This document shows positions 17,106 to 25,695 of a stretch of 64,000 nucleotides of DNA, piece after piece. Position numbers and translations under genes: made by a program. Source of the DNA: CAZDAM01 sp964503595 (GTDB lineage: Bacteria > Muiribacteriota > UBA6191); NCBI GenBank assembly GCA_964503595.1, contig CAZDAM010000001.1:1-64000 (forward strand), written 5' to 3'. How positions within the stretch are numbered: position 1 is the stretch's first letter; each line of letters begins with the position of its first letter. Below the pieces are notes generated by a model, which saw nothing but the letters and a program-made list of their open reading frames with translations, did no database searches and had not been told where the DNA came from.

Positions 17106-18515
17106 GTGCTACGGATTACCGCTCTCCTTTTAATGGGGGCGACGATTGCCTTCATCGGGGACCGGATTGGAACCCGAATTGGTAAGCGCCGCCTGAGTTT
17201 TCTTGGACTGAGGCCACGCAATACAGCTGTTTTCATGACCGTATTTACGGGAATGCTGATTACTTCGGCGACGCTGGGCGTGGCTTCGCTGCTCGTTCCC
17301 AATGTTCGTCTGGCTCTCACCGAGGATATTGAGAAAATCAAAGAGGAAAATGAGGCCATGCAGAAGGATTACGATGATTTGAGTCGGGCCCGCCAGGAGC
17401 TTAAAATCCGCCTGGAGTCGCTGACACAGGAAACAGCCGAGCTGGACAGCCGACGTGAACTGATGGAAGCGGAGCAGAAGAAGGCCGGAATTGAAGTCGA
17501 AAAGCTTCGGCAGGAAAGTATCCGGATTCATGCTGAACTCTCTCAGGCCCAGGTCGAAGAGCAGGATCTTCGTTCCAGGCTTCTGGCCCGTGAGGCCGTG
17601 GTCGAGGATCTTAAAAAGGAGCTTGAAGCTTTCCGCCTGGTGATTGAGGAAAAAAACTCTCAGGTTCTGGAGTCCCGTTCCCAGCTAGCATCGCTTGAGG
17701 AAGAGCTGGAAAAGAGTCGTCTGGAGCTTGGAGAGCTCAATACCCGTCTGGCCGGTATGCGTGAAGAGGCCTTGAAGGCGATTGAAACGATTTCTACTTT
17801 GAATGAAATTATTGAAAACAAGGAAACCCGCCGCTTGGTTCTGCGCCATCTGGAGCCCATTATTGAGGATCCTGCCTCCATTGCGACTCTACCTTCAAGA
17901 GAAGAGTTTTCCCAGGCTTTTGCCCGGATGCTGGCCGAAATCCGGTTGAATCTGGAAAAGCTCGAGGTCACGCCTTCGTTTTTGCGCAGTTCTGATATGC
18001 AGGGATTTGAGGGAAGGATTTATGAAAAGGTGGAGGAGATTTTCCGTCGATTGGAAAAGCTTTCGCCTGAGACCAGAAAAATCGCGCGAGGAGTCCTTTT
18101 GTATCCTGTATCCGAGCACAATATCTTTGCTGGAGAGGCCCTTGACGAAGTCCGCTTCATTGTTCTTGAGGACAGGCTTCTGATCCCACGGGGAACTGAA
18201 ATCTACCGTATGGTTTTACGGACCGATGTACCAGCTGAGGATCTGCTGCGTTCTGTGTTTGAGAAGGATGAAGAAATCAAGAAGCTGATGTTTGGACAGG
18301 GGGTTCTGGGGAATCCCTACAAGTCCCGTTCTCCGCGTCAGATCATCCAGTTTGCCCGCTTTGTAGATGCCCTGAAGACGGAGCAGCCCAAGGCCTATAT
18401 TTCGATTCTGGCGGATGATGATATTTACGCTTCAGGAAATTTTGCCTTTCGCTATAATCTGGTCAGCCCTCAGGAGGCCGGGGCTTTTAAGGCTGATGAA
18501 ACCTCTCAGAGGTGA
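17106..18515 (+). CDS. DUF3084-family coiled-coil membrane protein
   Basis: The N-terminus has two hydrophobic segments around IAFIGDRIGTRIGKRRLSFL and LRPRNTAVFMTVFTGMLIT, which is the DUF3084 signature. A long coiled coil follows (about residues 60-230, dense Glu/Leu/Arg heptads), then a globular C-terminal domain of 240 residues ending in a beta-rich YISILADDDIYASGNFAFRYN. I use the GTG at 17106, since an upstream TTG (17073) would overlap the divergent gene's start codon. The family is best known from cyanobacteria; its function is unknown. No ribosome site precedes either start. Confidence 0.8.
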   Translation: MLRITALLLMGATIAFIGDRIGTRIGKRRLSFLGLRPRNTAVFMTVFTGMLITSATLGVASLLVPNVRLALTEDIEKIKEENEAMQKDYDDLSRARQELKIRLESLTQETAELDSRRELMEAEQKKAGIEVEKLRQESIRIHAELSQAQVEEQDLRSRLLAREAVVEDLKKELEAFRLVIEEKNSQVLESRSQLASLEEELEKSRLELGELNTRLAGMREEALKAIETISTLNEIIENKETRRLVLRHLEPIIEDPASIATLPSREEFSQAFARMLAEIRLNLEKLEVTPSFLRSSDMQGFEGRIYEKVEEIFRRLEKLSPETRKIARGVLLYPVSEHNIFAGEALDEVRFIVLEDRLLIPRGTEIYRMVLRTDVPAEDLLRSVFEKDEEIKKLMFGQGVLGNPYKSRSPRQIIQFARFVDALKTEQPKAYISILADDDIYASGNFAFRYNLVSPQEAGAFKADETSQR

Positions 18516-19017
18516 TTGCGGATTGTACGGCTCCATTCCTCGGGACGAAAGGCAGCAGTACAGGACCACATCTCAAAAACGTCGGTCACAAGCCAGAAAA
18601 GAAAACCGGCTCCGGCAGAAGTGAAGTATGCCGCACACTTTCGTGAGCAGGGTCAGTGCATCCTTCATTTTCTGATGACGCTTCGCTTCAGGCATCACAC
18701 TCCGGGCATGAACGAAGCCAGGAGTAAGAAAGCAGGGGTTGCTTTATTTTTCTGTAAATTGTCTTAAACAGGTTGAGCTCATGCCGGATTCGGGCTGCCA
18801 GACAGAAAAAATCCCGGAACAGCTGGCTTCACACGGCTTCATTGGAAAGGCACGTATGATCATACCTATGCTGTCGGGATGGTTTTGAAGATGGTGGCAC
18901 CTTCGTCACCGTCGGAAGCTTCCAGAAACTGGACAGACCAGGGTTTGAAGGAGTGAATGATCCTGCGGCGAATGACCGAAGCATCTTCAGTCAGTAAAAC
19001 CCTTCAGCCAGCCAGGC
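18516..19017. other. Decayed intergenic region
   Basis: About 500 bp without an intact gene. The minus strand holds a short response-regulator remnant (18866-19003). It also holds several other short frames broken by stops and frame changes, among them one encoding a hydrophobic AGFLFWLVTDVFEMW segment around 18530-18620. The plus-strand 83-codon frame at 18516-18767 has no ribosome site and no protein-like composition. I read the stretch as the wreck of one or more lost genes. Confidence 0.45.
18866..19003 (-). pseudogene. Remnant of a response-regulator receiver domain
   Basis: Between two stop codons the minus strand encodes 45 residues that begin RVLLTEDASVIRRRII and continue through FLEASDGDEGATIF. 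This matches the start of a receiver domain: a strand ending in acidic residues, the first helix, then the EA.DG.EA second-helix pattern. It stops before the phosphorylatable Asp. There is no start codon and no continuation in the other frames. Confidence 0.5.
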
Positions 19018-20454
19018 TCATGGAGGGGGCTCCCTTGTATCAAGAATTTGCCGGTATACACGATGATAGCGGGAAATATACTGGGAGTGCAGAACTTTTG
19101 TCGGAAGATCGATAAAATCATGTACCCAGGCCCGGGACTTTCCATCCAGAATGCGCATCACGCGGCCAACTCTTTGCTCAACTCTTGAGCTGTTGCGGGT
19201 AGGGGCAACCAGAAAAACCCGCTTGAGACAGCGGATGTCCAGTCCTTCGTCGGCAAGCTGGGTGGCAAAAAGGACCTGGATCCGGCCTTCCCGGGTGTCC
19301 TGAAGAATCTGCTGTCGCTCGGAACGGGGGGTCTGTCCGGTCACAAGGGCGGTTGAGACCTGGGGATTGAGTTCAAGGTAGCCTTCTTTTAGAAGCCTCA
19401 GGTGTTCGATACGGGTGGAAAGAACCAGAGTACTGTCTTCCGGGTTCTGGTTCAGGGTGCTGAGAATCAGAGAGTTGCGCTCCTCATCCGTGATCAGGGC
19501 TTCCATCATTTTGTGCCAGCTTTCCGGATCTTCGGAATCATAGGGATAGAAGAAGCTGGTTGGCTGGGGAACCAGACAAGGCTTCAGGAGATGCTCGGAT
19601 TTCTGCAGATCCCTGGTGTGGACCTGATGAAGCCGGGGGCCGAGATAAAGGTGCATGACGGGGGTGAGTCCATCTTCTCTTTTCGGAGTGGCCGAGACCC
19701 CATAGAGGTAAGTGGGCTTCAGAAGGCCGATGACCCTGGCGAAAGTGCTTGCCGGGGTGTGATGGCATTCATCGACGATGACGGTTCCGATTTCATGCGA
19801 AAGGCGGGTGATCAGGCTGCGATTACGGACGAGGGTCTGTACGGTGGCGATCACAAGGGAAGAATCCGTATCCTTCCTGCCCTGACCAATCGTGGCAGCT
19901 TCCAGGCCAAGCATATCCCGTGCAGCTTCTTTCCACTGTTCCAGGAGATCCAGGGTGTGAACAAGAACCAGGGTTTTTTGTCCCCGGCGGGCTATGAGCT
20001 CAAGAGACATAACGGTTTTTCCGGCTCCACAGGGGGCGACCAGAACCCCCCGATGGCGCTTGAGCAGATTGTCTACAGCTTCTTTCTGATAAGAACGAAG
20101 CTTGATGGAAGAAGTAAAACTATGGGGATTTTCCACCAGGCTGATGCAGGGTTTCAAGGTAAACCCAAAGTCTCTGAGCAGCTGGGCAAGGGGTTCGAGA
20201 TAGCCGATTGGAACTTCAATACTGGGCTGGGTCTTGGGTTTTCGGATGTGCCAGAACCTGAGGTTTCGGGGTTCCCGGACGCGGCCACGGCGACTTCTTA
20301 AAAAACGGGAGGCCTTCTCAAAAGCAGGGTTTTCAATATTCAGATCGCAGTCAAGTGCAGCCTTGAAAGCATCAAGAGAAGCGGGGTTTAGATGGGAGAG
20401 AACTGTTTGCAGGGAAAAGGTAATCCGGTTTGACAGGTGAAGCTTTAGTTCCAT
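19018..20454 (-). CDS. Superfamily 2 DNA/RNA helicase, XPB/UvsW-like
   Basis: The 478-aa protein has an N-terminal region of about 115 residues, then the helicase core: Q-like motif LRSYQKEAVDNLL, Walker A APCGAGKT (about 140-147), motif Ia LVLVHTLDLLEQW, DECHH (228-232), SATPKREDG, and in the second RecA domain LFATQLADEGLDI and the arginine-finger motif VEQRVGRVMR. This is the ResIII/Helicase_C layout of UvsW and XPB-like enzymes, which remodel or unwind DNA with ATP. No nuclease, methylase or restriction subunit lies beside it, so a repair role is more likely than restriction. The TPR gene is divergent. Confidence 0.85.
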   Translation of the reverse strand: MELKLHLSNRITFSLQTVLSHLNPASLDAFKAALDCDLNIENPAFEKASRFLRSRRGRVREPRNLRFWHIRKPKTQPSIEVPIGYLEPLAQLLRDFGFTLKPCISLVENPHSFTSSIKLRSYQKEAVDNLLKRHRGVLVAPCGAGKTVMSLELIARRGQKTLVLVHTLDLLEQWKEAARDMLGLEAATIGQGRKDTDSSLVIATVQTLVRNRSLITRLSHEIGTVIVDECHHTPASTFARVIGLLKPTYLYGVSATPKREDGLTPVMHLYLGPRLHQVHTRDLQKSEHLLKPCLVPQPTSFFYPYDSEDPESWHKMMEALITDEERNSLILSTLNQNPEDSTLVLSTRIEHLRLLKEGYLELNPQVSTALVTGQTPRSERQQILQDTREGRIQVLFATQLADEGLDIRCLKRVFLVAPTRNSSRVEQRVGRVMRILDGKSRAWVHDFIDLPTKVLHSQYISRYHRVYRQILDTREPPP

Positions 20455-20505
20455 GTTCAGTTAAGCCTGCCATGCCTAGGGGCAAACGGGCAAGTCGGTT
20501 TCGGA

Positions 20506-20535
20506 TTGCCTGCTTCCCAAAGCCCTGCGTATAAT
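20506..20535 (+). promoter_or_regulatory. Sigma70-type promoter of the TPR gene
   Basis: TTGCCT and a perfect TATAAT separated by 18 bp; the -10 ends 24 bp before the ATG at 20560. Confidence 0.6.
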
Positions 20536-20559
20536 GGGCCAAAGCCAAGGGCGGTGGAC

Positions 20560-21429
20560 ATGAAAACGTATTTTGAACGAGAAATTGAACGGGTTCAGCG
20601 GGAACTGGAACTTGATGGAGCCAATCCTGGTCTGCATAAAGAGCTGGGCAACCTGTTCTACCGAACCGGCAGTCTGCATCTGGCAGAAGAAGAGTACAAA
20701 ACGGCATTAAGAGTGCAGCCGGATTACTATGAGGCCCAGTACAATCTGGGGAATGTCTATTTTCGGATGAAAAAACCCTGGAAGGCTGTGGTGGCATGGA
20801 TGGAAGCTTTGATTCTGAAGCCCCATCTGGATTCGGCCCGCTTCAATATCGGGTTTGCCTATTTCAATCTGGAAGAATATGAAGATGCTCTGATGGAATT
20901 CATCCGGGCCTCCCGCATGAATCCGGAATCAGCGGACACATGGCTTTATCAGGGGCTTTGCCATTATGAACTAGAGCAGTATGGTCGGGCCAGGGAATGC
21001 TATCTCAAGGCGATGGCAATGGGGCTTGATTCCGAAGATCTGCACTACAATCTGGCGAATACGCTGTATGCCCAGGAAAAATTTGAGGAAAGTCTGGCTC
21101 ATTTTGAGAAGGCTCTGAATCTTGATCCTGAAGATGCCCATGTCATCATGAACAGCGTTGCAGACTGTCTGCTGCGTCTTCAGAGACTGGACGACGCTTT
21201 AGCGATGGCAGAAAAAGCGGTGAATCTGGCTCCGGAATACCCTCAGTCTCACTGTACTCTGGCCGAGATCCATGCGGCTTTGGATCAGCCGGATGAGGCC
21301 AAGAAGAGTCTGGATGCGGTTTTGAAACTGACCAGAGGGCGTTCCCGGCGGCATGAAAATCCATTACATATCTATGCGGCAGAGTTGGCCCGCAGTCTGG
21401 AAGAGCAGCAGTCACTTCAGTCAAAATGA
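20560..21429 (+). CDS. Tetratricopeptide-repeat protein
   Basis: Start at 20560 (MKTYFEREIERVQRELELDG), chosen because it follows the promoter and begins a helix. Nearly the whole 289-aa cytoplasmic protein is TPR units, about seven of them: NPGLHKELGNLFYRTGSLHL, QPDYYEAQYNLGNVYFRM, SARFNIGFAYFNLEEYEDAL, SADTWLYQGLCHYELEQYG, LHYNLANTLYAQEKFEES and two more. TPR solenoids serve as protein-binding scaffolds; the partner is not evident. It lies 83 bp upstream of the rqcH-like gene and may head that operon. Confidence 0.85.
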   Translation: MKTYFEREIERVQRELELDGANPGLHKELGNLFYRTGSLHLAEEEYKTALRVQPDYYEAQYNLGNVYFRMKKPWKAVVAWMEALILKPHLDSARFNIGFAYFNLEEYEDALMEFIRASRMNPESADTWLYQGLCHYELEQYGRARECYLKAMAMGLDSEDLHYNLANTLYAQEKFEESLAHFEKALNLDPEDAHVIMNSVADCLLRLQRLDDALAMAEKAVNLAPEYPQSHCTLAEIHAALDQPDEAKKSLDAVLKLTRGRSRRHENPLHIYAAELARSLEEQQSLQSK

Positions 21430-21512
21430 AGGAAGCCTGGACAGATTCCTGAAATCAAGTATATTGACCGCAAGTCCCGCCTCGGGGCTTGTTGTGTTTT
21501 TTGGGGGACAGG

Positions 21513-23234
21513 GTGCGACTGGACTGGATTGAAACGAATATATTGGCAGATGAATTGGATTCCGTGCTTCTGGATGCACGGCTTCAGGGAATCTGGGCCA
21601 TTGATGATCAGACTTTGATGCTGGAGTTTTTTCGGGCTGATTCGGCTTTGAAAAGCGAAAGGCGGCGTTTTCTTCTGGCGCGGCTGAACCCACTTGGGGG
21701 TCTGGTGTGGCTTCAGGCAGGCAAAGAAGAGACGCCTGCCGAGCCTCCCGCTTTTGTGATGCTTTTGCGCAAATATATCGAAAATGCGCGGGTGCTTCGG
21801 GTTCAGGGCAAATATGCGGATCGCTGCTTTCGCATGGAATTCAGAAGCCAGGATGGGGATTTCACTCTCTATTTTCTGCTGGATGGGCCGGGCGGCAATG
21901 TTCTACTGGCGAACGAAGAAGATCGGGTTTTGGGTCAGTTCCTGAAAAAAGATGAGTTTTCCACCGGATCCACTTTTGTTCCGAATCAGGATGAGCGTCC
22001 CCAGCTTTTGCAGGCCGAATGGACTGAAGTCGAGGCCCGGATTGCACTCAAAAATGAGGACAAGCGTTTCTTTTACGATTGTGCCCGTGAATTCACTCCC
22101 AATTTTCTGGGTTGGTTGATGGAGTCCGAGCCCGCAGTTCTTTATGAGCCGGAGCTGGTTCAGAAGCGTCTGGATCAGATTCTGGATGAGCCCCAGCCCC
22201 GGATTTTTGAGAAGGAAGGGGAAATTACCGGTTTTTCGGTCTGGCCCGTTCTGTCCCTCCCGGACACTGTGATTCACAAGCGTTCCCGCCTTCTGGATGC
22301 ACTGGCTGAAGCTGCACCGGAGCGTCGTCAGGATGCGCGCATCAAGGATGCCCGCAGCGTTGTACTGCAGCTGGTTGGAAGAGAGTTGAAATCCAGGCGG
22401 AATTCTCTTGAAAAGGCTGAAGAAAAATTGGAAGGCTGCCGGGAATGGCCTCATTATGAGCATCTGGCCAACCTGATGAATGCCCAGAGAGGAAAATTGC
22501 AGCCAAACGGAAGAAAGGTTCTGCTCACCGATGTTTTTGAGGAGTCCATGCCCCAGGTTGAAGCGGACTGGGATCCCAAGCTGGGAATTGAAGGCAATAT
22601 TCAGGCTCATTACAATCGTTCCCGTAAACTCAAGAAGGGCATTCCCCATACGGAAAGAGAGCTTGAGCGGCTCCAGGAAAGAATTCGTCTTCTGGAAAGA
22701 ATTGAAAACCGGGCGAAGCATGAGACTTCCCTCGAAGAGCTGGAAGAGCTGCAACTCTCCCTTAAGGGTGTTGGAACCGGCCAGGAGCGCAAGGAAAAAC
22801 ATATTTCCACGACTTCCAAGAAAAAGGCTCGTCAGTCCCAGTTAAGGCGGCTTTTAAGTTCCAGTGGCATGGTGATTCTGGCTGGCAGAAATGATAAGGA
22901 AAATGAATTCATCCTGCGTCATGCCGCAAGTCCTGAGGATCGCTGGTTTCATATCAAAGATGTTCCGGGGGCTCATGTTCTTCTTAAGCAGGGGGCTCGG
23001 GCAGATGATGCTTCCATTCGCGAAGCGGCCCAGCTGGCAGCCTTTTTGTCCCGGAAGAAGTCGGAGGGCAGAGCGGAAGTCATGATGGCAGAGCCCAAGC
23101 ATGTGAGGTTTTTGTCAGGGGCTCCGGCTGGCCAGGTTAAAGTGGACAAGCATGATACCCTGAGTGTGAATCTTGATGCAGGGATACTGGTGAAGCTCGA
23201 ACGCAATCTTTTAAAGCAGGCGGCCCGTGGGTAA
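21513..23234 (+). CDS. NFACT-family protein, RqcH/Rqc2 homologue
   Basis: Start taken at GTG 21513 (VRLDWIETNILADELDSVLL) with GGGGGA upstream. The order is NFACT-N (about residues 1-180, with GNVLLANEEDRVLGQF), a helix-hairpin and coiled-coil middle (300-440), and NFACT-R/DUF814 at the end (460-560: WFHIKDVPGAHVLLKQGARA, KVDKHDTLSVN). RqcH binds split 60S/50S-peptidyl-tRNA complexes and adds C-terminal alanine tails to stalled chains; older annotations call it fibronectin-binding protein. Length 573 aa is typical. It overlaps pssA by 8 bp and so begins the long coupled chain to kdsD. Confidence 0.8.
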   Translation: MRLDWIETNILADELDSVLLDARLQGIWAIDDQTLMLEFFRADSALKSERRRFLLARLNPLGGLVWLQAGKEETPAEPPAFVMLLRKYIENARVLRVQGKYADRCFRMEFRSQDGDFTLYFLLDGPGGNVLLANEEDRVLGQFLKKDEFSTGSTFVPNQDERPQLLQAEWTEVEARIALKNEDKRFFYDCAREFTPNFLGWLMESEPAVLYEPELVQKRLDQILDEPQPRIFEKEGEITGFSVWPVLSLPDTVIHKRSRLLDALAEAAPERRQDARIKDARSVVLQLVGRELKSRRNSLEKAEEKLEGCREWPHYEHLANLMNAQRGKLQPNGRKVLLTDVFEESMPQVEADWDPKLGIEGNIQAHYNRSRKLKKGIPHTERELERLQERIRLLERIENRAKHETSLEELEELQLSLKGVGTGQERKEKHISTTSKKKARQSQLRRLLSSSGMVILAGRNDKENEFILRHAASPEDRWFHIKDVPGAHVLLKQGARADDASIREAAQLAAFLSRKKSEGRAEVMMAEPKHVRFLSGAPAGQVKVDKHDTLSVNLDAGILVKLERNLLKQAARG

Positions 23235-23946
23235 GCTCAGGTTTCTGGTTCCATCCGGTATTACGCTCATCAGCCTCTGGTTTGCCTGGCAGGCTATGGT
23301 GGCATCCAGTGTTGTGGTGGCCTGCTGGAATATCCTGAAATGCGTGGTTTTTGACAAACTGGACGGGACAGCCGCACGGACTTTGAATGCTTCCTCCGCT
23401 TTCGGAGTGAAAATGGATTCAATCCATGATGCCTTTGCTTTTGGAGTTGTTCCTGGTGTGATCGTTTTTCAGGCATCCGGGCAGTTTTCGGACCCTATGA
23501 TGGTGCGTTACACCCAGGCCTGTGGGGTGCTTTATATTCTGGGTACCTTCTATCGCCTCTACAAGTTCGACAAACTGGCGACTTCGGGAATGGCCAAAGA
23601 CTATTTCATTGGCATTCCATCCACACTGGCTGCGGCCGTGTTCGCCTCTTTTGGGGTGGCTTTTTCCGAGAGATTGTCCGAGATGGGCAGTCTGAACCTG
23701 CTGCTTCCCAGCCTGGCCCTGCTTCTGGCAATTCTGATGAATGGACGTTTTGCTTCCCTGAAGATGGGAAAGCCGGTTAAAAAGGGACGACTGTATTCTC
23801 AGGTGGCTTTCTTTATCGGGGTCAGTACCCTGATTTTTCTGGAAACACTTCCTGAGGTTCTGTTTCTGATTTCCCTGATGACAGTTGCGGTCTCCATAAG
23901 GGTTGGGGGCCTCAAAAGGCAGGAATCCCATGCCAGGACAGCTTGA
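23227..23946 (+). CDS. pssA: CDP-diacylglycerol-serine O-phosphatidyltransferase
   Basis: Integral membrane enzyme making phosphatidylserine from CDP-diacylglycerol and serine. The CDP-alcohol phosphotransferase motif is complete: Asp43, Asp46-Gly47, Ala50-Arg51, Gly60, Asp64, Asp68 in DKLDGTAARTLNASSAFG and VKMDSIHD. Hydrophobic helices follow (VVPGVIVFQ, LLLPSLALLLAILM, VLFLISLMTVAVSI). The 239-aa length and the IGIPSTLAAAV loop fit the class II PssA family. GTG start overlaps the upstream stop by 8 bp. A phosphatidylserine decarboxylase gene is not in the window. Confidence 0.88.
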   Translation: MGKLRFLVPSGITLISLWFAWQAMVASSVVVACWNILKCVVFDKLDGTAARTLNASSAFGVKMDSIHDAFAFGVVPGVIVFQASGQFSDPMMVRYTQACGVLYILGTFYRLYKFDKLATSGMAKDYFIGIPSTLAAAVFASFGVAFSERLSEMGSLNLLLPSLALLLAILMNGRFASLKMGKPVKKGRLYSQVAFFIGVSTLIFLETLPEVLFLISLMTVAVSIRVGGLKRQESHARTA

Positions 23947-24094
23947 GTTAACCCGCCAGGAGACTCTCTTTCTCTTCCTGATTTTTGTTCTGGGAGCTCT
24001 TCAGGTCTATTGGAAAACGGAACCGGAGAGTCCGGTGCACCAACCTCGTCTGGAGTATCTGCATCCCAGATCTGAAGTGAAGGTTCAGCCATGA
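23930..24094 (+). CDS. 54-aa single-pass membrane protein between pssA and pyrG
   Basis: ATG at 23930 has AGGA seven bases upstream, inside the end of pssA (17 bp overlap), and its TGA overlaps the pyrG start codon (ATGA). The product is a short cytoplasmic start (LTRQET), one transmembrane helix (LFLFLIFVLGALQVYW) and a polar Pro/Glu/Arg tail. The TRQE start plus helix resembles the N-terminal anchor of ComEA-like helix-hairpin-helix proteins, but the DNA-binding part is absent. Tight coupling on both sides argues for a real gene. Confidence 0.6.
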   Translation: MPGQLELTRQETLFLFLIFVLGALQVYWKTEPESPVHQPRLEYLHPRSEVKVQP

Positions 24095-25695
24095 AAATGA
24101 TCTTTGTCACCGGTGGCGTGATTTCATCTCTTGGTAAGGGTATTTTTTCGGCATCTCTGGGCCATCTTCTGAAAACCTGCGGTCATCGGGTTGCCATTAT
24201 GAAACTTGACCCTTATATCAATGTGGATCCGGGCACAATGTCTCCGTTTCAGCATGGTGAGGTCTTTGTGACGGAGGATGGAGCCGAGACCGATCTGGAT
24301 ATTGGGCATTACGAGCGCTTCCTGGATGAGTCGCTTTCCGGGCGCCACAGTCTTACGGCGGGCAAGGTCTACCAGAGTGTGATTGCCCGGGAAAGGCGCG
24401 GCGATTATCTGGGGGCTACAGTCCAGGTGATTCCCCATGTCACCAACGAAATCAAGCAGCGCATCCGTGATGCCAGGGAGGCAAACCAGTCCGATGTTCT
24501 TCTGGTCGAAGTCGGAGGAACTGTCGGGGATATTGAATCCCTTCCCTTTCTGGAGGCGATCCGCCAGCTGGCCTCCGAGCTTGGCCGGGGACATGCCATG
24601 TTTGTTCACCTCACCCTGGTGCCCTATTTTGGGGCTGCGGGGGAGCTGAAAACCAAGCCGACCCAGCATTCTGTCCAGAAACTTCGGGAAATCGGAATCA
24701 GTCCTGATGTACTGGTTTGTCGCAGTGAGCGAAGTCTGTCACGGGACGTGAAGGATAAAATAGCTCTTTTTTCCGGCCTTTCTCCTCAAAGGGTTGTGGA
24801 ATCCGTCAATTCCCGCAGTATCTACGCCGTGCCGGAGGATCTGAAAAAGCAGGGGATTCTTCAGATGGTTGAGGAAGTCCTGGGAGTTCAGACCCGTACG
24901 TGTGAAGAATCCTTTCTTTCTAGAGTAGCGGGAGAGGAATTTCCCCATGGAAGCATCCGGATTGCCATGGTCGGCAAATATGTGGAGCTTAAGGATGCTT
25001 ACTTAAGTGTCACTGAAGCCCTGATGCATGCCGGAGTTGCTGAGGGTGTCCGGGTTGAGGTCCTGTGGGTGGATTCTGCCGAAGAAGAGCACCCGGATCT
25101 TTCCCAGATGCATGGGGTTCTGGTTCCAGGCGGGTTTGGTGTGCGTGGAATTGAAGGCAAACTCAACTGCATCCGCATTGCCCGGGATGGGCGGATCCCA
25201 TTCTTTGGAATCTGTCTGGGGCTTCAGTGTGCTGTGATTGAGTTTGCCCGTAACTGTGCCGGGCTGCAAAAGGCCCATTCCAGGGAATTTGATCCGGATT
25301 GTCGGGAGCCCGTCATTGATTTCATGACGGATCAGTTAAGCATTCTCAATAAGGGTGGAACCATGCGCCTGGGGGTCTGGCCCTGTAAAATTGCGCCCAG
25401 AACCAAGGCCCATCAGGCTTATCAGAAGCCGGAAATTCAGGAAAGGCATCGCCACCGGTTCGAGGTCAATCCTCATTATCACAGTCTTCTTCAGGAGCAT
25501 GGTCTGGTGTTTTCCGGACTTTCTCCGGATGAAAGACTGGTCGAGATTCTGGAGCTTTCCGATCATCCCTGGTTTGTGGCCTCCCAGTTTCACCCGGAAT
25601 TCTGTTCCCGTCCTCACCGTCCTCATCCTCTGTTTCATGGCTTCATCCGGGCCGCCAAAGCCAGAAAAGACGAACTCATCAAGGAGTCAAAATGA
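24091..25695 (+). CDS. pyrG: CTP synthase
   Basis: Makes CTP from UTP, ATP and glutamine in the cytoplasm. The 534-aa product has the synthetase domain first (MKMIFVTGGVISSLGKG P-loop; LDPYINVDPGTMSPFQHGEV; VEVGGTVGDIES) and the class-I glutamine amidotransferase domain from about residue 290, with the nucleophile in PFFGICLGLQ and the His-Glu pair in ASQFHPEF. Full length and all motifs intact. GAAGG precedes the ATG; its start and stop overlap the neighbours by 4 bp each. CTP is also needed to activate Kdo, whose synthesis genes follow. Confidence 0.98.
   Translation: MKMIFVTGGVISSLGKGIFSASLGHLLKTCGHRVAIMKLDPYINVDPGTMSPFQHGEVFVTEDGAETDLDIGHYERFLDESLSGRHSLTAGKVYQSVIARERRGDYLGATVQVIPHVTNEIKQRIRDAREANQSDVLLVEVGGTVGDIESLPFLEAIRQLASELGRGHAMFVHLTLVPYFGAAGELKTKPTQHSVQKLREIGISPDVLVCRSERSLSRDVKDKIALFSGLSPQRVVESVNSRSIYAVPEDLKKQGILQMVEEVLGVQTRTCEESFLSRVAGEEFPHGSIRIAMVGKYVELKDAYLSVTEALMHAGVAEGVRVEVLWVDSAEEEHPDLSQMHGVLVPGGFGVRGIEGKLNCIRIARDGRIPFFGICLGLQCAVIEFARNCAGLQKAHSREFDPDCREPVIDFMTDQLSILNKGGTMRLGVWPCKIAPRTKAHQAYQKPEIQERHRHRFEVNPHYHSLLQEHGLVFSGLSPDERLVEILELSDHPWFVASQFHPEFCSRPHRPHPLFHGFIRAAKARKDELIKESK

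Noticed and set aside
18516..18767. 83-codon plus-strand frame after the DUF3084 gene
   Set aside because: Starts at the base after the previous stop with no ribosome site, and its Lys/Arg/His composition is not protein-like. The region fits decayed sequence better.
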